This document shows, piece after piece, positions 62,301 to 63,013 of a DNA stretch of 64,000 nt. Source of the DNA: Limnomonas spitsbergensis (lineage: Eukaryota > Chlorophyta > Chlorophyceae > Chlamydomonadales). A program made the position numbers and the translations under genes. Position 1 is the stretch's first letter. Each line of letters begins with the position of its first letter. The notes under the pieces are model-generated. The model worked only from the letters and a program-made list of their open reading frames with translations. It was not told where the DNA came from and did not search any database. The stretch lies in NCBI GenBank assembly GCA_037349105.1, contig JAYJMM010000097.1, positions 434,001 to 498,000 on the forward strand. Direction: 5' to 3'.

Positions 62301-63013
62301 TGCATACAATGTTATTGTTGCTCTGGATTCAGACCAGTATTGGCATGTTGCTTTGAACCACACTGCGATGATGAATTAGGCTACAGGTGAAGCCTGTGCA
62401 GTCTCTGCAGCACAGCTCCTGCAGTATAGTTCCAGCTCTCCGGGGGTTTGAGCTACAGGTCAAGCCTGTGCAGTTCCTGCAGTGCACTTTATGCAATACG
62501 CAGGTGCTAGTACCCCCCGGTTGCCTCCCTCCCCAGCCCTTTCGCCCCCCCCCCCCCCCCATTCCTTATCTAACCCAGCCTTATCTCACATTGAACAGCT
62601 TCAGCACTGAGACCGAAGCACCCCAGACGGCGTCGCGCGGCTGCTGGTGCCCCCATGTTAACGCCCCCTCCCCCCTTCCCCATCAGCCATATCCGATAAC
62701 TCACACTCAGCAGCTTCAACACTGTGACCAAAGCCACCCAGACAGCATCACCTGGCTGCTGGTGCTCCCCCCCCTCCCCTCCCCCCCCTTCACTCATCCC
62801 CCCTCAGCCACATCTCACATTAAACAGCTTCAACACTGTGACCAAAGCGCCCCAGACAGCATCGCGGGGCTGCTGGTGTCCCCCTGGCACCGCGCCATCC
62901 ACTCCCCCTTGGCTCATCTCCTCCAGCCACATGGTCAGCACCAGGTCCAGCCTGCATCCAATGACCTCCTCCCAGCTGCTGAAGGCCCCCAGCTCCTGAA
63001 CCACAGCAAACAT
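13940..63013 (-). CDS. SEN1: SEN1/senataxin-type SF1B helicase gene, 35 visible coding exons (5' end off window)
   Basis: Joining 35 exons gives 3,974 codons with every intron phase compatible. Helicase motifs in order: FNPSQLAAINAAV (Q, residues about 2242-2254), GPPGTGKT (Walker A, 2265-2272), LICAQSNAAVDE (Ia, 2374-2385), VIDEAAQ (II, DEAA 2587-2590), GDPQQLPPTV (III, 2614-2623), QYRMHP (IV, 2655-2660), VDGYQGRE (V, across exons 33/34) and RRLNVALTRAR (VI, 2834-2844). This set is that of Sen1/senataxin and plant MAA3 relatives. These nuclear 5'-3' helicases resolve R-loops and act in transcription termination. Residues 1 to about 1000 are Leu-rich helical segments that probably match the Sen1 N-terminal region. 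Long low-complexity inserts lie at 883-1938 and 2850-3974. Exons total 11.9 kb in 49 kb. Some small exons may be missed, for example between 49428 and 48809. Confidence 0.93.
13941..14145 (-). repeat. 66-bp in-frame repeat at the C terminus, three copies
   Basis: Each 66-bp unit encodes 22 residues (SSLDHDTDCRRRRPATERDR plus DHDD shared at the junction). The last unit is cut by the stop: a TCG Ser codon in the other copies is TAG here. The sequence beyond the stop still resembles the repeat. Confidence 0.85.
15190..15470 (-). repeat. Pro-rich coding minisatellite (about 42 bp)
   Basis: Several near-identical units encode alternating SQPPPLPSQQPPL blocks within exon 35. The opposite strand reads as Gly/Cys/Asp or Ala/Val runs, which are shadows. 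Confidence 0.85.
17372..17930 (-). other. Intron 34, unique distal part
   Basis: AT-richer sequence next to the exon 35 acceptor, with short GGTTCAGGGT/GGTGCAGGGT repeats at 17385-17445. No coding signal. Confidence 0.4.
17931..18290. repeat. Compound chain of 5-6-bp repeats
   Basis: Successive blocks follow one another without gaps: CCCCAC, then CCATC, CCCCAT, CCCCAA, CCCCAG, CCCCAA, CCCAGA and CCCAG. Each differs from its neighbour by one base or one base length. The sense (minus) strand is G-rich. Frames through it are artefacts. Confidence 0.93.
18510..19610 (-). repeat. Echo array of the exon 34 tail with GC-type 5' splice site (about 117 bp x about 10)
   Basis: Each unit on the minus strand repeats the last part of exon 34 (GAATTCGCTCA, a Gly-rich stretch, then ATCGGCTTCCTGCAG) followed by the donor GCAAGTGTGG. 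Copy edges fall near 18526, 18632, 18742, 18846, 18958, 19064, 19178, 19284, 19395 and 19505. Exon 34 itself ends at 19611. Nearly all copies keep the GCAAGT donor. Confidence 0.9.
19611..19715 (-). CDS. SEN1: SEN1-like exon 34: second half of motif V
   Basis: Thirty-five codons, phase 0. GREADVVIFSAVRA completes the motif V begun as VDGYQ in exon 33; SIGFLQ then joins DVRRLNV of exon 35, the usual spacing in Sen1 proteins. The donor is GC (CTGCAG/GCAAGT), one of the rare GC-AG introns here. A Gly/Ser/Arg-rich insert separates VRA from SIGFLQ. Confidence 0.92.
19716..20334 (-). other. Intron 33 with GT-rich microsatellite
   Basis: It contains GTGTGTGGGTGTGGGC-type repeats at 19800-20035 and a C-rich tract at 20080-20330. 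No coding signal. Confidence 0.6.
20335..20483 (-). CDS. SEN1: SEN1-like exon 33: motif IVa region and start of motif V
   Basis: The exon is 149 nt and joins in phase 1 to exon 32 (CGA G / GC CTC). It encodes GLKAMYPAFCGTVAVLSPYR, then RVHFQTVDGYQ. VAVLSPYRAQ and the TVDGYQ end are standard for the second RecA-like domain of Sen1/UPF1-type helicases. Donor GTGACA. Confidence 0.95.
20598..20845 (-). CDS. SEN1: SEN1-like exon 32: helicase domain 2 start
   Basis: The exon is 248 nt. Its first base completes the Arg codon split from exon 31, giving HPDISRFPSAFFYGGQLTDS, the expected continuation of motif IV. A Gly/Ala-rich loop follows, then NWEEATLAAEMYRG. Donor GTGAAG. Confidence 0.95.
20846..22159 (-). 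repeat. Intron 31: CCA/CCATC minisatellite and heptamer tracts
   Basis: A 42-45-bp unit of CCATCCATCCACCACCACC type repeats four to five times at 21000-21240. Degenerate GGGTTTA/CCCTAAA heptamers in both orientations fill 21470-21860 and 22060-22140. A worn copy of the exon 31 tail (CAGTACCGCATG) lies at about 22010-22060. Confidence 0.75.
22160..22323 (-). CDS. SEN1: SEN1-like exon 31: motifs III and IV
   Basis: Starts VILVGDPQQLPPTVLSNAVA (motif III) and ends LKEQYRMHPDIS (motif IV), with phase 2 at the donor GTGCGC. Every catalytic residue expected in these motifs is present. Confidence 0.97.
22330..22475. repeat. 21-bp minisatellite, about 7 copies, abutting the exon 31 acceptor
   Basis: Units of GCATGGAGGGGGCAGGTGGG plus C. 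On the minus strand they give a C-rich pyrimidine tract directly upstream of the CTCCAG acceptor. It may have grown out of the acceptor region. Confidence 0.9.
22620..23225. repeat. 22-bp degenerate array (GGTTTGGCCAGGGTTTAACC type)
   Basis: About 27 units alternate GGCCAGAGTTT, GGCCAGGGTTT and AACCAGGGTTT. On the sense strand the unit reads CCCTGGCCAAACC. No coding value. Confidence 0.9.
23226..23690. other. Intron 30 unique island with GTTCGTTTTT motifs
   Basis: A lower-GC island with repeated GTTCGTTTTT(G/C)TC words at 23440-23610. It partly matches, in inverted orientation, the island at 40040-40480. It may be an old dispersed element. Confidence 0.4.
23695..24062 (-). repeat. Echo array of the exon 30 tail and 5' splice site (137 bp)
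   Basis: Downstream of exon 30 the last 30-odd exon bases (ATGCAGCTGCTGAGTCCTGG, AGCCAAG) plus donor GTGTGAAA recur at about 23800-23835 and 23925-23960. Intervening sequence is conserved, giving 137-bp units. Confidence 0.9.
24063..24218 (-). CDS. SEN1: SEN1-like exon 30: motif II
   Basis: Fifty-two codons, phase 0. VCTLSAAGGEL is followed by PRFDALVIDEAAQALEPATL. DEAA is the Walker B/motif II that coordinates Mg and activates water for ATP hydrolysis. The exon ends LLSPGAK at donor GTGTGA. Confidence 0.96.
24219..24920 (-). repeat. Intron 29: exon 30 start copies and heptamer tracts
   Basis: Copies of the exon 30 start (GTGCACGCTGTCTGC..GGGGAGCTGGTG with a TGTAGG acceptor) are seen near 24425-24465, with diverged ones near 24310-24350. 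GGGTTTA heptamers lie at 24600-24660, 24735-24760 and 24805-24830. A C/A-rich tract is at 24840-24870. Confidence 0.65.
24921..25052 (-). CDS. SEN1: SEN1-like exon 29: helical insert before motif II
   Basis: Forty-four codons, phase 0: a charged, coiled-coil-like helix (EVERQKKELRQAVVMAAEIT). It leads directly into VCTLS of exon 30, as in the Sen1 stalk region where a helix precedes the conserved C(T/S)TLS strand. Acceptor CTCAG, donor GTGAGG. Confidence 0.9.
25440..26595. repeat. About 46-bp minisatellite in intron 28, about 25 copies
   Basis: The unit contains CACCCTGATGCAACACCGGA and TGTACTGTGTTGCAA. The sense strand reads TTGCATCAGGGTGTTGCAAC, similar to the bases just after the exon 28 donor (GGGTGTTGCAATGCAG), so the array probably arose from that junction. 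Frames of up to 379 codons through it are artefacts. Confidence 0.92.
26614..26778 (-). CDS. SEN1: SEN1-like exon 28: charged linker of the stalk region
   Basis: Fifty-five codons, phase 0: EQKRLRQEEQEEQEQRRRRD, then a Gly/Ala stretch, then GQIRTPAEMQ. Position between motifs Ia and II fits the variable part of the Sen1 stalk. Acceptor AACGCAG, donor GTGATG. Confidence 0.85.
26779..27626 (-). repeat. Intron 27: two degraded copies of the exon 28 start region
   Basis: A stretch of about 230 bp that includes the exon 28 acceptor and start (GGAACGCAGGAGCAGAAGCG) recurs near 26960-27030, with a more worn third copy near 27190-27260. Shared words are ATGCCGGRCACCCACC and GTGAATTCATTT. Heptamers fill 27480-27570. 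Confidence 0.7.
27627..27845 (-). CDS. SEN1: SEN1-like exon 27: post-Ia domain
   Basis: Seventy-three codons, phase 0, joined to exon 26 to read SNAAVDEIVQRLLRDGVWG. TPAIVRLGRADAAL matches the conserved (L/I)VRxG strand of the Sen1 family. Then come helices HVDAIARMRLS and LVADAAKANLEELKL. Acceptor CATCAG, donor GTAAGG. Confidence 0.95.
27890..28165 (-). repeat. Two copies of the exon 27 start with 3' splice site
   Basis: ATTGTCCAGCG(A/G)CT.CTG..GGCGTGTGGGGC behind a GTCAG or ATCAG acceptor recurs at about 27930-27996 and 28085-28155. Each unit is followed by GGGTT heptamers. The copies extend about 70 nt into the exon sequence. Confidence 0.9.
28195..28858 (-). repeat. Echo array of the exon 26 tail (motif Ia) and 5' splice site, about 5 copies
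   Basis: Units of about 115-175 bp repeat the end of exon 26 with donor (CAGTCCAATGCGGCTGTGGA then GAG/GTGCGCTTGTGTGT). Copies lie near 28215-28275, 28360-28425, 28535-28600 and 28705-28780. All encode a recognisable CAQSNAAVDE-like peptide in some frame. Confidence 0.9.
28859..29221 (-). CDS. SEN1: SEN1-like exon 26: Walker A and motif Ia
   Basis: 121 codons, phase 0. It starts exactly at GPPGTGKTTAIIGIASVLLA (Walker A: Lys and Thr bind ATP phosphate and Mg) and ends RVLICAQSNAAVDE (motif Ia, nucleic-acid contact). Between them is a roughly 60-residue Ala/Gln/Arg-rich insert, as in other Sen1 proteins. Acceptor CCCCCAG, donor GTGCGC. Confidence 0.97.
29222..29678 (-). repeat. Intron 25: pure GGGTTCA heptamers and a CA tract
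   Basis: 29238-29405 is almost perfect (GGGTTCA)n with a few GGGGTTC and GGGCTCA variants. 29540-29678 is CA/CCCA-rich. A short copy of the exon 25 tail (CCGCTAGCACTAGT) lies at about 29495-29515. Confidence 0.9.
29679..29927 (-). CDS. SEN1: SEN1-like exon 25: Q motif
   Basis: 83 codons, phase 0. After LATLPDVALRKLLLNP and an Ala-rich loop comes AAKFNPSQLAAINAAV, the Q motif that reads adenine, then PLALVQ abutting GPPGTGKT of exon 26. This is the classic Sen1/UPF1 arrangement. Confidence 0.96.
29928..30613 (-). repeat. Intron 24: heptamers, 42-bp higher-order repeat and exon 24 tail copies
   Basis: GGGTTAAGGG/GGGACTAGGG heptamer derivatives form about five 42-bp units at 30140-30350. Two copies of the exon 24 tail with donor (CTGCACTCGCTGT..CACACTTC..TTTCAGGTTATG and a worn relative) lie at 30520-30570 and 30440-30485. 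Confidence 0.8.
30614..30727 (-). CDS. SEN1: SEN1-like exon 24
   Basis: 38 codons, phase 0: VRLYPQISGPKFEEVLIVRS then TQLHSLVTHFREFQ. It corresponds to the strand-helix stretch just before the Q motif where Sen1 proteins read ...SLTTIxREYxAL. Acceptor CCCTAG, donor GTCGGG. Confidence 0.88.
30728..31977 (-). repeat. Intron 23: 33-bp CAGGGACCAGGG array, unique island, pyrimidine tract
   Basis: 30880-31150 holds about six units of GGTTAGTAGTCAGGGACCAG type. 31260-31760 is non-repetitive without coding signal, with a short duplicated phrase GAGACAGCCCCCCTGCATCG at 31641 and 31731. 31790-31975 is C/T-rich. Confidence 0.75.
31978..32115 (-). CDS. SEN1: SEN1-like exon 23: domain 1B strand region
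   Basis: 46 codons, phase 0: VRKDDLVLLTRRA .. IRCLALVTEAD .. GIRTFK. The (D)DLVLL..CLA(L)V pattern is the beta-barrel segment of Sen1/UPF1 helicases. Acceptor ATGCAG, donor GTGAGT. Confidence 0.92.
32120..33965. repeat. About 21-bp minisatellite, about 90 copies
   Basis: Units of GGGGAGTGGGGAGGAGTGCAT type with 20-22-bp length variation, filling almost all of intron 22. The sense strand is ATGCACTCCTCCCCACTCCC. It starts right at the exon 23 acceptor (CATGCAG). Minus-strand frames of over 600 codons (Met-His-Pro-Ser-Pro) are by-products. Confidence 0.95.
34020..34140 (-). repeat. Copy of the exon 22 tail and donor
   Basis: A copy of the exon tail (GCAGCGCAA..GAGCCGAG/GTGA in the exon) is present near 34035-34085 as AGCAGCGCAACCGCTGTGAT then ACCGAG/GTGAAG. 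It is one echo only. Confidence 0.7.
34141..34233 (-). CDS. SEN1: SEN1-like exon 22
   Basis: 31 codons, phase 0: ELDMSTPPPPVPL, a Gln/Thr run, RKRLDVTGAE. A low-complexity linker within the region before the helicase core; support comes from splice sites and phase rather than conservation. Acceptor CTGCAG, donor GTGAGG. Confidence 0.75.
34234..35054 (-). repeat. Intron 21: GCAGTACACCTCACTC array and a Pro/Asp-like duplication
   Basis: About ten 30-36-bp units with AGCAGTACACCTCACTC lie at 34300-34710. Two to four worn 65-bp units (CTTGGACGCC..CCCCCTTTCCTA) lie at 34770-34990. One copy of the exon 21 tail lies at 35005-35045 (CTGGGCGTAG variant with GTGGGCCATGTGG). Confidence 0.75.
35055..35193 (-). 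CDS. SEN1: SEN1-like exon 21
   Basis: 139 nt; the first base completes the Lys codon from exon 20, giving VFKRLLLTELRASV, the family's F.PLLL.E helix. It continues LVSFEVKVVNMNRVDDVQ. Acceptor TTAAAG, donor GTGGGC. Confidence 0.92.
35194..35847 (-). repeat. Intron 20: GGCTAGATCTGACCGA array
   Basis: Eight or nine 18-20-bp units at 35240-35395, then degenerate CCTCAAACC words to 35640 and unique sequence. A short direct repeat CTGACATGTAG is at 35795-35815. No exon is seen. Confidence 0.7.
35848..35971 (-). CDS. SEN1: SEN1-like exon 20
   Basis: 124 nt, in phase 1 from exon 19 and phase 2 to exon 21. A Gly-rich linker (about 20 residues) is followed by SIPTSFANIEEYTRVFK, matching the Sen1 P.SF.N..EY...F motif that opens the conserved region. 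Donor is AA/GTGGGT. Confidence 0.92.
35972..36437 (-). repeat. Intron 19: copies of both flanking exon edges
   Basis: The exon 20 start (CAGGCCTGGCTGG behind GTTGCAG) recurs at about 36060-36095 and, worn, at 36160-36190. The exon 19 tail with GTGGGTGAGG-like donor recurs at about 36230-36250 and 36325-36350. Heptamers lie at 36260-36310. Confidence 0.85.
36438..36560 (-). CDS. SEN1: SEN1-like exon 19
   Basis: 123 nt, phase 1 at both ends: EPVVVARPCLRMEDVQREVL then QWEYMELLNTSGALPL. The helix pattern is like the stretch upstream of the SF.N..EY motif. Acceptor GTGCAG, donor G/GTGAGT. Confidence 0.88.
36590..36925 (-). repeat. Five copies of the exon 19 start with 3' splice site
   Basis: GCAGAGCCGGTTGTTGCGGC (with variants) behind TGTGCAG, TTTGCAG or GGCAGAG acceptors recurs near 36618-36660, 36705-36745, 36780-36800, 36832-36865 and 36897-36930. 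They are separated by GGGTTTA heptamers. Confidence 0.9.
36930..37573 (-). other. Intron 18 distal part: imperfect duplication and pyrimidine tract
   Basis: Two imperfect copies of about 190 bp (AGGGAACC(G/A)GC(G/A)ACCC then a T/C-rich tract) at 37190-37330 and 37355-37560. The T/C-rich bases are on the plus strand. No coding signal. Confidence 0.55.
37574..38766 (-). CDS. SEN1: SEN1-like exon 18: large low-complexity region
   Basis: 1,193 nt (about 397 residues), phases 2 and 1. It starts RTASKRPPSRKLQREKLAAV, has an acidic SHEEDDIWAMRD, then Ala/Pro/Gly/Ser-rich sequence, the island DEMSLKDRMVSLYNRAV, VKFVLNEDAGLFEAME and a short Gln run. Probably disordered, with short binding motifs. Acceptor CCCGCAG, donor GTGGGG. 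Confidence 0.88.
38810..39335. repeat. 30-34-bp minisatellite next to the exon 18 acceptor, about 17 copies
   Basis: Units of TGTGCAGTTACTAATACCTT plus TGTATGG(AA/CG). Two subtypes are segregated: GTGTGACGTG types at 38830-39070 and GTATGGAATG types at 39070-39310. It is not a copy of exon 18. Confidence 0.92.
39336..40593 (-). other. Intron 17 unique AT-richer island
   Basis: About 1.25 kb of low-GC sequence with no coding signal. 40040-40480 carries many CGAACAAACGAAC/AAAAACGAAC words related in inverted orientation to 23380-23650. It may be an old mobile element insertion. Confidence 0.45.
40594..41288 (-). CDS. SEN1: SEN1-like exon 17: disordered region
   Basis: 695 nt, phase 0 in and phase 2 out. 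GDQASPSSATRLRQLDLASS, then Gln/Pro-rich sequence with ALEWWQRPLDELLADSAGGG, a Gln run, a Pro/Ser repeat and TLSKLKHRVLVV. Acceptor GTGTCAG, donor GTACAA. Confidence 0.85.
41340..41450. repeat. 14-bp array (ATCATGTATCTATC type)
   Basis: Seven short units inside intron 16, followed by unique AT-rich sequence to about 41750. Confidence 0.85.
41840..43687 (-). repeat. 48-bp x about 38 array, each unit carrying a consensus 5' splice site
   Basis: The array starts at the exon 16 donor. On the minus strand each unit contains GGTGCTG/GTGAGTGGTGG, identical or nearly so to the real junction (GGCGCTG/GTGAGTGGTGG), then GGGGCATTGTGGTGATT. The 48-bp length keeps plus-strand frames open for over 700 codons, an artefact. 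Confidence 0.96.
43688..44965 (-). CDS. SEN1: SEN1-like exon 16: large region with poly-Gln
   Basis: 1,278 nt (426 codons), phase 0. It starts LALSTARTIMDPGSQLSQPL, then low complexity, the island KPFVIDLDGGDSDELPVWLM (a SUMO-interaction-like VIDLDG plus acidic run), AKWFGLEQL, a roughly 60-residue Gln tract, and GVIDLSQAEDSNSDGDG (a second such motif). It ends KSKNDPARVAL. The SUMO idea is inference from motif shape only. Confidence 0.88.
44966..45313 (-). repeat. Intron 15: donor-containing copies of the exon 15 end
   Basis: Units of about 60 bp at 45070-45310 contain GCAGGTATCACA or GCAGGTGTTGCAC, matching the exon 15 end GAGCAG/GTATGGCAC, followed by an A/G-rich stretch and CATATT(A/G)GGAGGGG. 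About three echoes. Confidence 0.8.
45314..45385 (-). CDS. SEN1: SEN1-like exon 15
   Basis: 24 codons, phase 0: VSEQWMESVELLLELGRELG then GLEQ, an amphipathic helix of HEAT type. Acceptor GTGCAG, donor GTATGG. Confidence 0.8.
45400..45985. repeat. GTGTGATCACAAGGG array
   Basis: About 18 degenerate 30-35-bp units alternate GTGTGATCACA, GTGTGACC and AGGGAGGACAA words. Most carry the palindrome TGATCA. No exon similarity found. Confidence 0.85.
46050..46999 (-). repeat. Echo array of the exon 14 tail and 5' splice site, about 7 copies
   Basis: Copies of GCCTGCGCTGCTGTC..GGGG..GTCCCCCTGGAGCG/GTGGGTTA (exon 14 end plus donor) lie near 46780-46840, 46650-46700, 46345-46400, 46205-46265 and 46060-46130. 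Copies further from the exon are more changed. A unit of about 200 bp is shared among the nearest copies. Confidence 0.88.
47000..47469 (-). CDS. SEN1: SEN1-like exon 14
   Basis: 470 nt, phase 1 in and 0 out: VIRANKSHELIIWTTNDAAP, then AMVRLRLLAPLVQLMIELLE, NICTVIDIRAFTKT, and GLLALLRVLPAAICFEVFED. A run of Leu-rich helices fits the Sen1 N-terminal helical domain. Two Ala runs are coded by GCG/GCC repeats. Confidence 0.87.
47470..48729 (-). repeat. Intron 13: CA tract, unique island and 15-bp array
   Basis: CACACACTCACAC-rich at 47485-47760. A unique low-GC island lies at 47760-48050. The 15-bp ATCCAAATACTGTAC array has about 16 copies at 48058-48285. 48295-48345 matches the sequence at 59150-59205. 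Heptamers lie at 48660-48725. Confidence 0.8.
48730..48808 (-). CDS. SEN1: SEN1-like exon 13
   Basis: 79 nt: ALDHPQLAQLLRTFHQLLQL then QQAVSAG, a helix; phase 0 in, phase 1 out to exon 14 (donor GTGAGA). An internal GCT/GTAAGC is a competing donor that would break the phase to exon 14. Confidence 0.78.
48809..49428 (-). repeat. Intron 12: CAGCTACAAAT array, possible missed exon
   Basis: Degenerate 10-11-bp units (TACAAATCAGC / ATTCAACTACA) fill 48830-49010 and 49050-49300. A copy of the exon 13 start (TTGCGCAGGCGCTGAACTG) lies at 48975-48993. The minus-strand peptide ASITDEQVLTAAVMYPQDVA at 49120-49190 looks coding, but no phase-consistent splice pair was found. Confidence 0.6.
49429..49494 (-). 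CDS. SEN1: SEN1-like exon 12
   Basis: 22 codons, phase 0: VLYQRLPFMMHHAAQGRRAP then DL. Acceptor CCCAAG, donor GTATCA. Short, and supported mainly by frame continuity. Confidence 0.6.
49714..49803 (-). CDS. SEN1: SEN1-like exon 11
   Basis: 30 codons, phase 0: ALLPVPQLLEQLVRAFELGV then LEVRKRGLDQ, a strong amphipathic helix. Acceptor CTTCAG, donor GTGAGA. Confidence 0.82.
49804..50556 (-). repeat. Intron 10: copies of the exon 11 start and the exon 10 tail
   Basis: The exon 11 start (CAGGCGCTTCTGCCAGTT) recurs at about 49865-49885, 49930-49955, 50065-50080 and 50140-50155. The exon 10 tail with donor (CGGCAGCAGGGGGATGTGAT then ATTG/GTGAG) recurs at about 50205-50265, 50325-50395 and 50440-50505. 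Confidence 0.9.
50557..50886 (-). CDS. SEN1: SEN1-like exon 10
   Basis: 110 codons, phase 0: ACLVRARTAGHVLGTSVAQL, a Gln-rich loop, ARIECGALHSVLRLMLGVDP, EAAVAAVAAQLRHAERPAGS, ending RQQGDVIS. Helical-repeat character. Acceptor GTAGAG, donor GTGAGT. Confidence 0.85.
50887..51115 (-). other. Intron 9, heptamer-rich
   Basis: GGGTTTAGGGTTAAGGGT at 50938-50960 and CCCTAAACCCTAAACC in the opposite orientation at 51040-51070. Confidence 0.7.
51116..51201 (-). CDS. SEN1: SEN1-like exon 9
   Basis: 86 nt, phase 1 in and 0 out: KMRPAEHFLQLRRGGEALLD then VC. The 5' edge (GCGCAG acceptor) is the one that fits phase; an alternative CAACAG acceptor meets a stop. Confidence 0.65.
51202..51569 (-). other. 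Intron 8
   Basis: CCTAAACCTGAACCCC-type degenerate heptamers at 51240-51320 and GGTTTAGGGC at 51475-51490. The rest is unique without coding signal. Confidence 0.5.
51570..52027 (-). CDS. SEN1: SEN1-like exon 8
   Basis: 458 nt, completing an Arg codon from exon 7: RLCPAYYQWLGANSTSNPMV, AATLLAAAAHLSAAYPLGLD, a Gly-rich insert, then LPAEVKQTLSWQFLVAGWEE and YPRVLLGLLRGAAG. The LC..Y..WLG phrase resembles one in the Sen1 N-terminal domain. Acceptor ACCTCAG, donor GTCAGT. Confidence 0.9.
52028..52709 (-). repeat. Echo array of the exon 7 tail and 5' splice site, about 4 copies
   Basis: GAGATATCGTTTGATAATGC then GGACGCGTTCAG/GTGGGGG (exon 7 tail plus donor) recurs at about 52620-52685, 52525-52570, 52427-52465 and 52312-52345, separated by A/G-rich (sense strand) spacers. 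All keep CAG/GTGGG. Confidence 0.93.
52710..52906 (-). CDS. SEN1: SEN1-like exon 7
   Basis: 197 nt, phase 0 in, phase 2 out: VDATVLACLLEPWRQKQDRL, then ALLMCPDAVLGRVDEEMDRG, CEISFDNADAF. It joins exon 8 as DAFRLCPAYYQWLG. Acceptor CTGCCAG, donor GTGGGG. Confidence 0.88.
52930..53990 (-). repeat. About nine copies of the exon 7 start with 3' splice site
   Basis: TACTGCCAG/GTGGATGCCACC (acceptor plus exon start, then GTGCTGGCCTG(T/C)CTGC) recurs near 52945, 53030, 53110, 53225, 53290, 53370, 53475, 53590 and 53960 in 70-130-bp units with GGGTTTA heptamers between. A 60-bp GGTACAGGGTA subarray fills 53710-53940. Confidence 0.93.
54050..54477 (-). repeat. Copies of the exon 6 tail; heptamers
   Basis: A copy of the exon 6 tail (TGCTGCCGTCATATGTGATG TGTTGAG/GGCGAGAGGG) lies at 54375-54425. 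More worn copies are near 54310-54345 and 54050-54080. TGACTGGAAGGGTT units lie at 54105-54260. Confidence 0.75.
54478..54561 (-). CDS. SEN1: SEN1-like exon 6
   Basis: 28 codons, phase 0: AISPYAAVATNAAEMQTGAA then AVICAVLR. Acceptor CTGTCAG, donor GTGAGA. Confidence 0.72.
54690..55775. repeat. 51-bp minisatellite, about 20 copies
   Basis: Units contain GGGTGTGGAGTGGTGTGAA, GCAAGGCTGCATGGGAGCAT and ACAGTGGACAG. The length is a multiple of three, so frames of up to 383 codons arise on both strands; they are artefacts. Confidence 0.95.
55776..56274 (-). other. Intron 5: G-rich tract and unique stretch
   Basis: GGGGGTGTGG-type G-rich sequence at 55775-55990, then unique sequence at 56000-56230. 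No coding signal. Confidence 0.5.
56275..56379 (-). repeat. Two copies of the exon 5 tail and 5' splice site
   Basis: CACATGTGGGGCCTGCCAGC, TTGCCAG/GTGCGCC or /GTGAACC: 45-51-bp units immediately after exon 5, so three competing CAG/GT donors stand in a row. Confidence 0.9.
56380..56532 (-). CDS. SEN1: SEN1-like exon 5
   Basis: 51 codons if the first donor (CAG/GTGCGC) is used; phase 0. VHIKGAAGRVSQSDVTRTYA, AATSYRAVRLALQRGYPSGF, then ACHMWGLPACQ. The last 15 residues belong to the repeated unit, so the true end may differ. Confidence 0.7.
56540..57030 (-). repeat. GGGTTTAGGG..TTTCAGGGTAGCATATG array and one exon 5 start copy
   Basis: About ten 40-50-bp units of heptamers plus AGGGTAGCATATGCGGG at 56560-56960. 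Then a copy of the exon 5 start (CAGGTGCACATCAAGGGTTT, with GTCTTCCAGTCGGATGTGAC) lies at 56965-57025. Confidence 0.88.
57180..57530 (-). repeat. Three copies of the exon 4 tail
   Basis: GAGG(T/C)GGCGCGTCAGCTACT then GAACGTCCTGTGCGCACAG and two relatives lie at 57185-57225, 57350-57390 and 57455-57500. They match the exon 4 tail AAGGAGGCGTGTCAGCTGCT.. CTGTATGCACAG. Confidence 0.85.
57590..58750 (-). repeat. 32-bp x about 36 array carrying CACACAG/GTAGGG
   Basis: On the minus strand each unit is GGTAGGGTATGAAGGCAGTA plus TGAAGGCACACA. It contains a 5'-splice-site consensus CACACAG/GTAGGG. The array abuts an exon 4 tail copy that ends CCTACACACAG/GTAGGGTATG at 58735-58765, so it grew from that duplicated junction. 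Frames of nearly 400 codons are artefacts. Confidence 0.95.
58745..58965 (-). repeat. Two further copies of the exon 4 tail
   Basis: GAGGCGTGTCAGCTTCTTAA then CATCCTACACACAG at 58740-58780 and GAGGCGTGTCAGCTGCTAAA CATCCTGTTTGTGCAG at 58910-58955. Confidence 0.88.
59097..59162. repeat. Perfect hairpin, 29-bp arms and 8-nt loop
   Basis: CCGGCCGTAGCACTGGGTAA CGTACCATC, loop CTGTGATA, then the exact reverse complement. The right arm continues into a segment shared with 48295-48345, so the hairpin joins two inverted ends of a dispersed element. It lies in intron 4, about 55 bases beyond the exon 4 donor. Confidence 0.95.
59218..59298 (-). CDS. SEN1: SEN1-like exon 4
   Basis: 27 codons, phase 0: AMLTSLLSSSVRREKEACQL then LNILYAQ, an amphipathic helix. 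Acceptor TCGCAG, donor GTGGGA. Confidence 0.8.
59299..60415 (-). repeat. Intron 3: exon 4 start copies, CACGTGTTAGGG array, exon 3 tail copies
   Basis: The exon 4 start (CAGGCCATG(C/T)TG followed by TCGCTGCTGAGCTTGTCCGT) recurs at 59370-59390, 59445-59460, 59505-59535 and 59575-59610. 59640-59870 is a 20-bp GTCCACGTGTTAGGGTT array. The exon 3 tail (GATGTGGCCAT.. then GTG(A)TGGTGAGGG) recurs at 60120-60190 and 60300-60345, with a donor-only copy at about 60225-60240. Confidence 0.85.
60416..60511 (-). CDS. SEN1: SEN1-like exon 3
   Basis: 32 codons, phase 0: DVPPEQLSDYLNAACQMADR then QDVAMELLKVME. Acceptor CCGCAG, donor GTGAGG. Confidence 0.82.
60512..61712 (-). repeat. Intron 2: exon-edge copies, purine-rich array and possible retroelement tail
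   Basis: An exon 3 start copy (GATGTGTCTTCCGAGCTGCT then CTTTGACTATTTGAATTCAG) lies at 60957-61003. 61090-61380 is an A/G-rich 15-20-bp degenerate array (GGGGCAAAACAGTGAACAG type). An exon 2 tail copy (GGCCCTGGGGCATGAGCTGT then GGCAGATCTTG/GTAGGTCGTG) lies at 61545-61590. The retroelement tail is listed separately. Confidence 0.8.
60800..60956 (+). mobile_element. Possible retroelement 3' tail ending in (AAC)n
   Basis: A non-repetitive block (CCCGACCCTTTCGGCTGGGG, then AAGTTGAGTTTCCTCCAT) ends in about five AAC units at 60941-60955, directly abutting the truncated exon 3 start copy. Short simple-repeat tails are common on algal non-LTR elements. No reverse transcriptase is present here. Confidence 0.35.
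61713..61901 (-). CDS. SEN1: SEN1-like exon 2
   Basis: 63 codons, phase 0: VGTLREAAQALPQLLPRVLE, then CLRLLITALGHELWQIL. Helical-repeat character of the Sen1 N-terminal domain. Acceptor CCTAG, donor GTAGGT. Confidence 0.87.
61902..62818 (-). repeat. Intron 1 (of this window): heptamers, exon 2 start copies, exon 1 tail copies
   Basis: GGGTTTA/GGGTTAAGGG heptamers fill 61915-62160. Short exon 2 start copies (GA(A/C)TGCACAGGCTT) lie at 62388-62418 and 62460-62490. The exon 1 tail with donor (CTGGTGGTCACAGTG-like, ending AAGCTGCTGAGTGTGAG) recurs at 62700-62765 and 62585-62655. Confidence 0.85.
62819..63013 (-). CDS. SEN1: SEN1-like exon 1 of the visible part
   Basis: 65 codons, phase 0: MFAVVQELGAFSSWEEVIGC, RLDLVLTMWLEEMSQGG, then DAVWGALVTVLKLFN. 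It begins with ATG right after a CTGTAG acceptor, so this Met is probably internal and the gene continues upstream beyond the window. Donor GTGAGA. Confidence 0.87.
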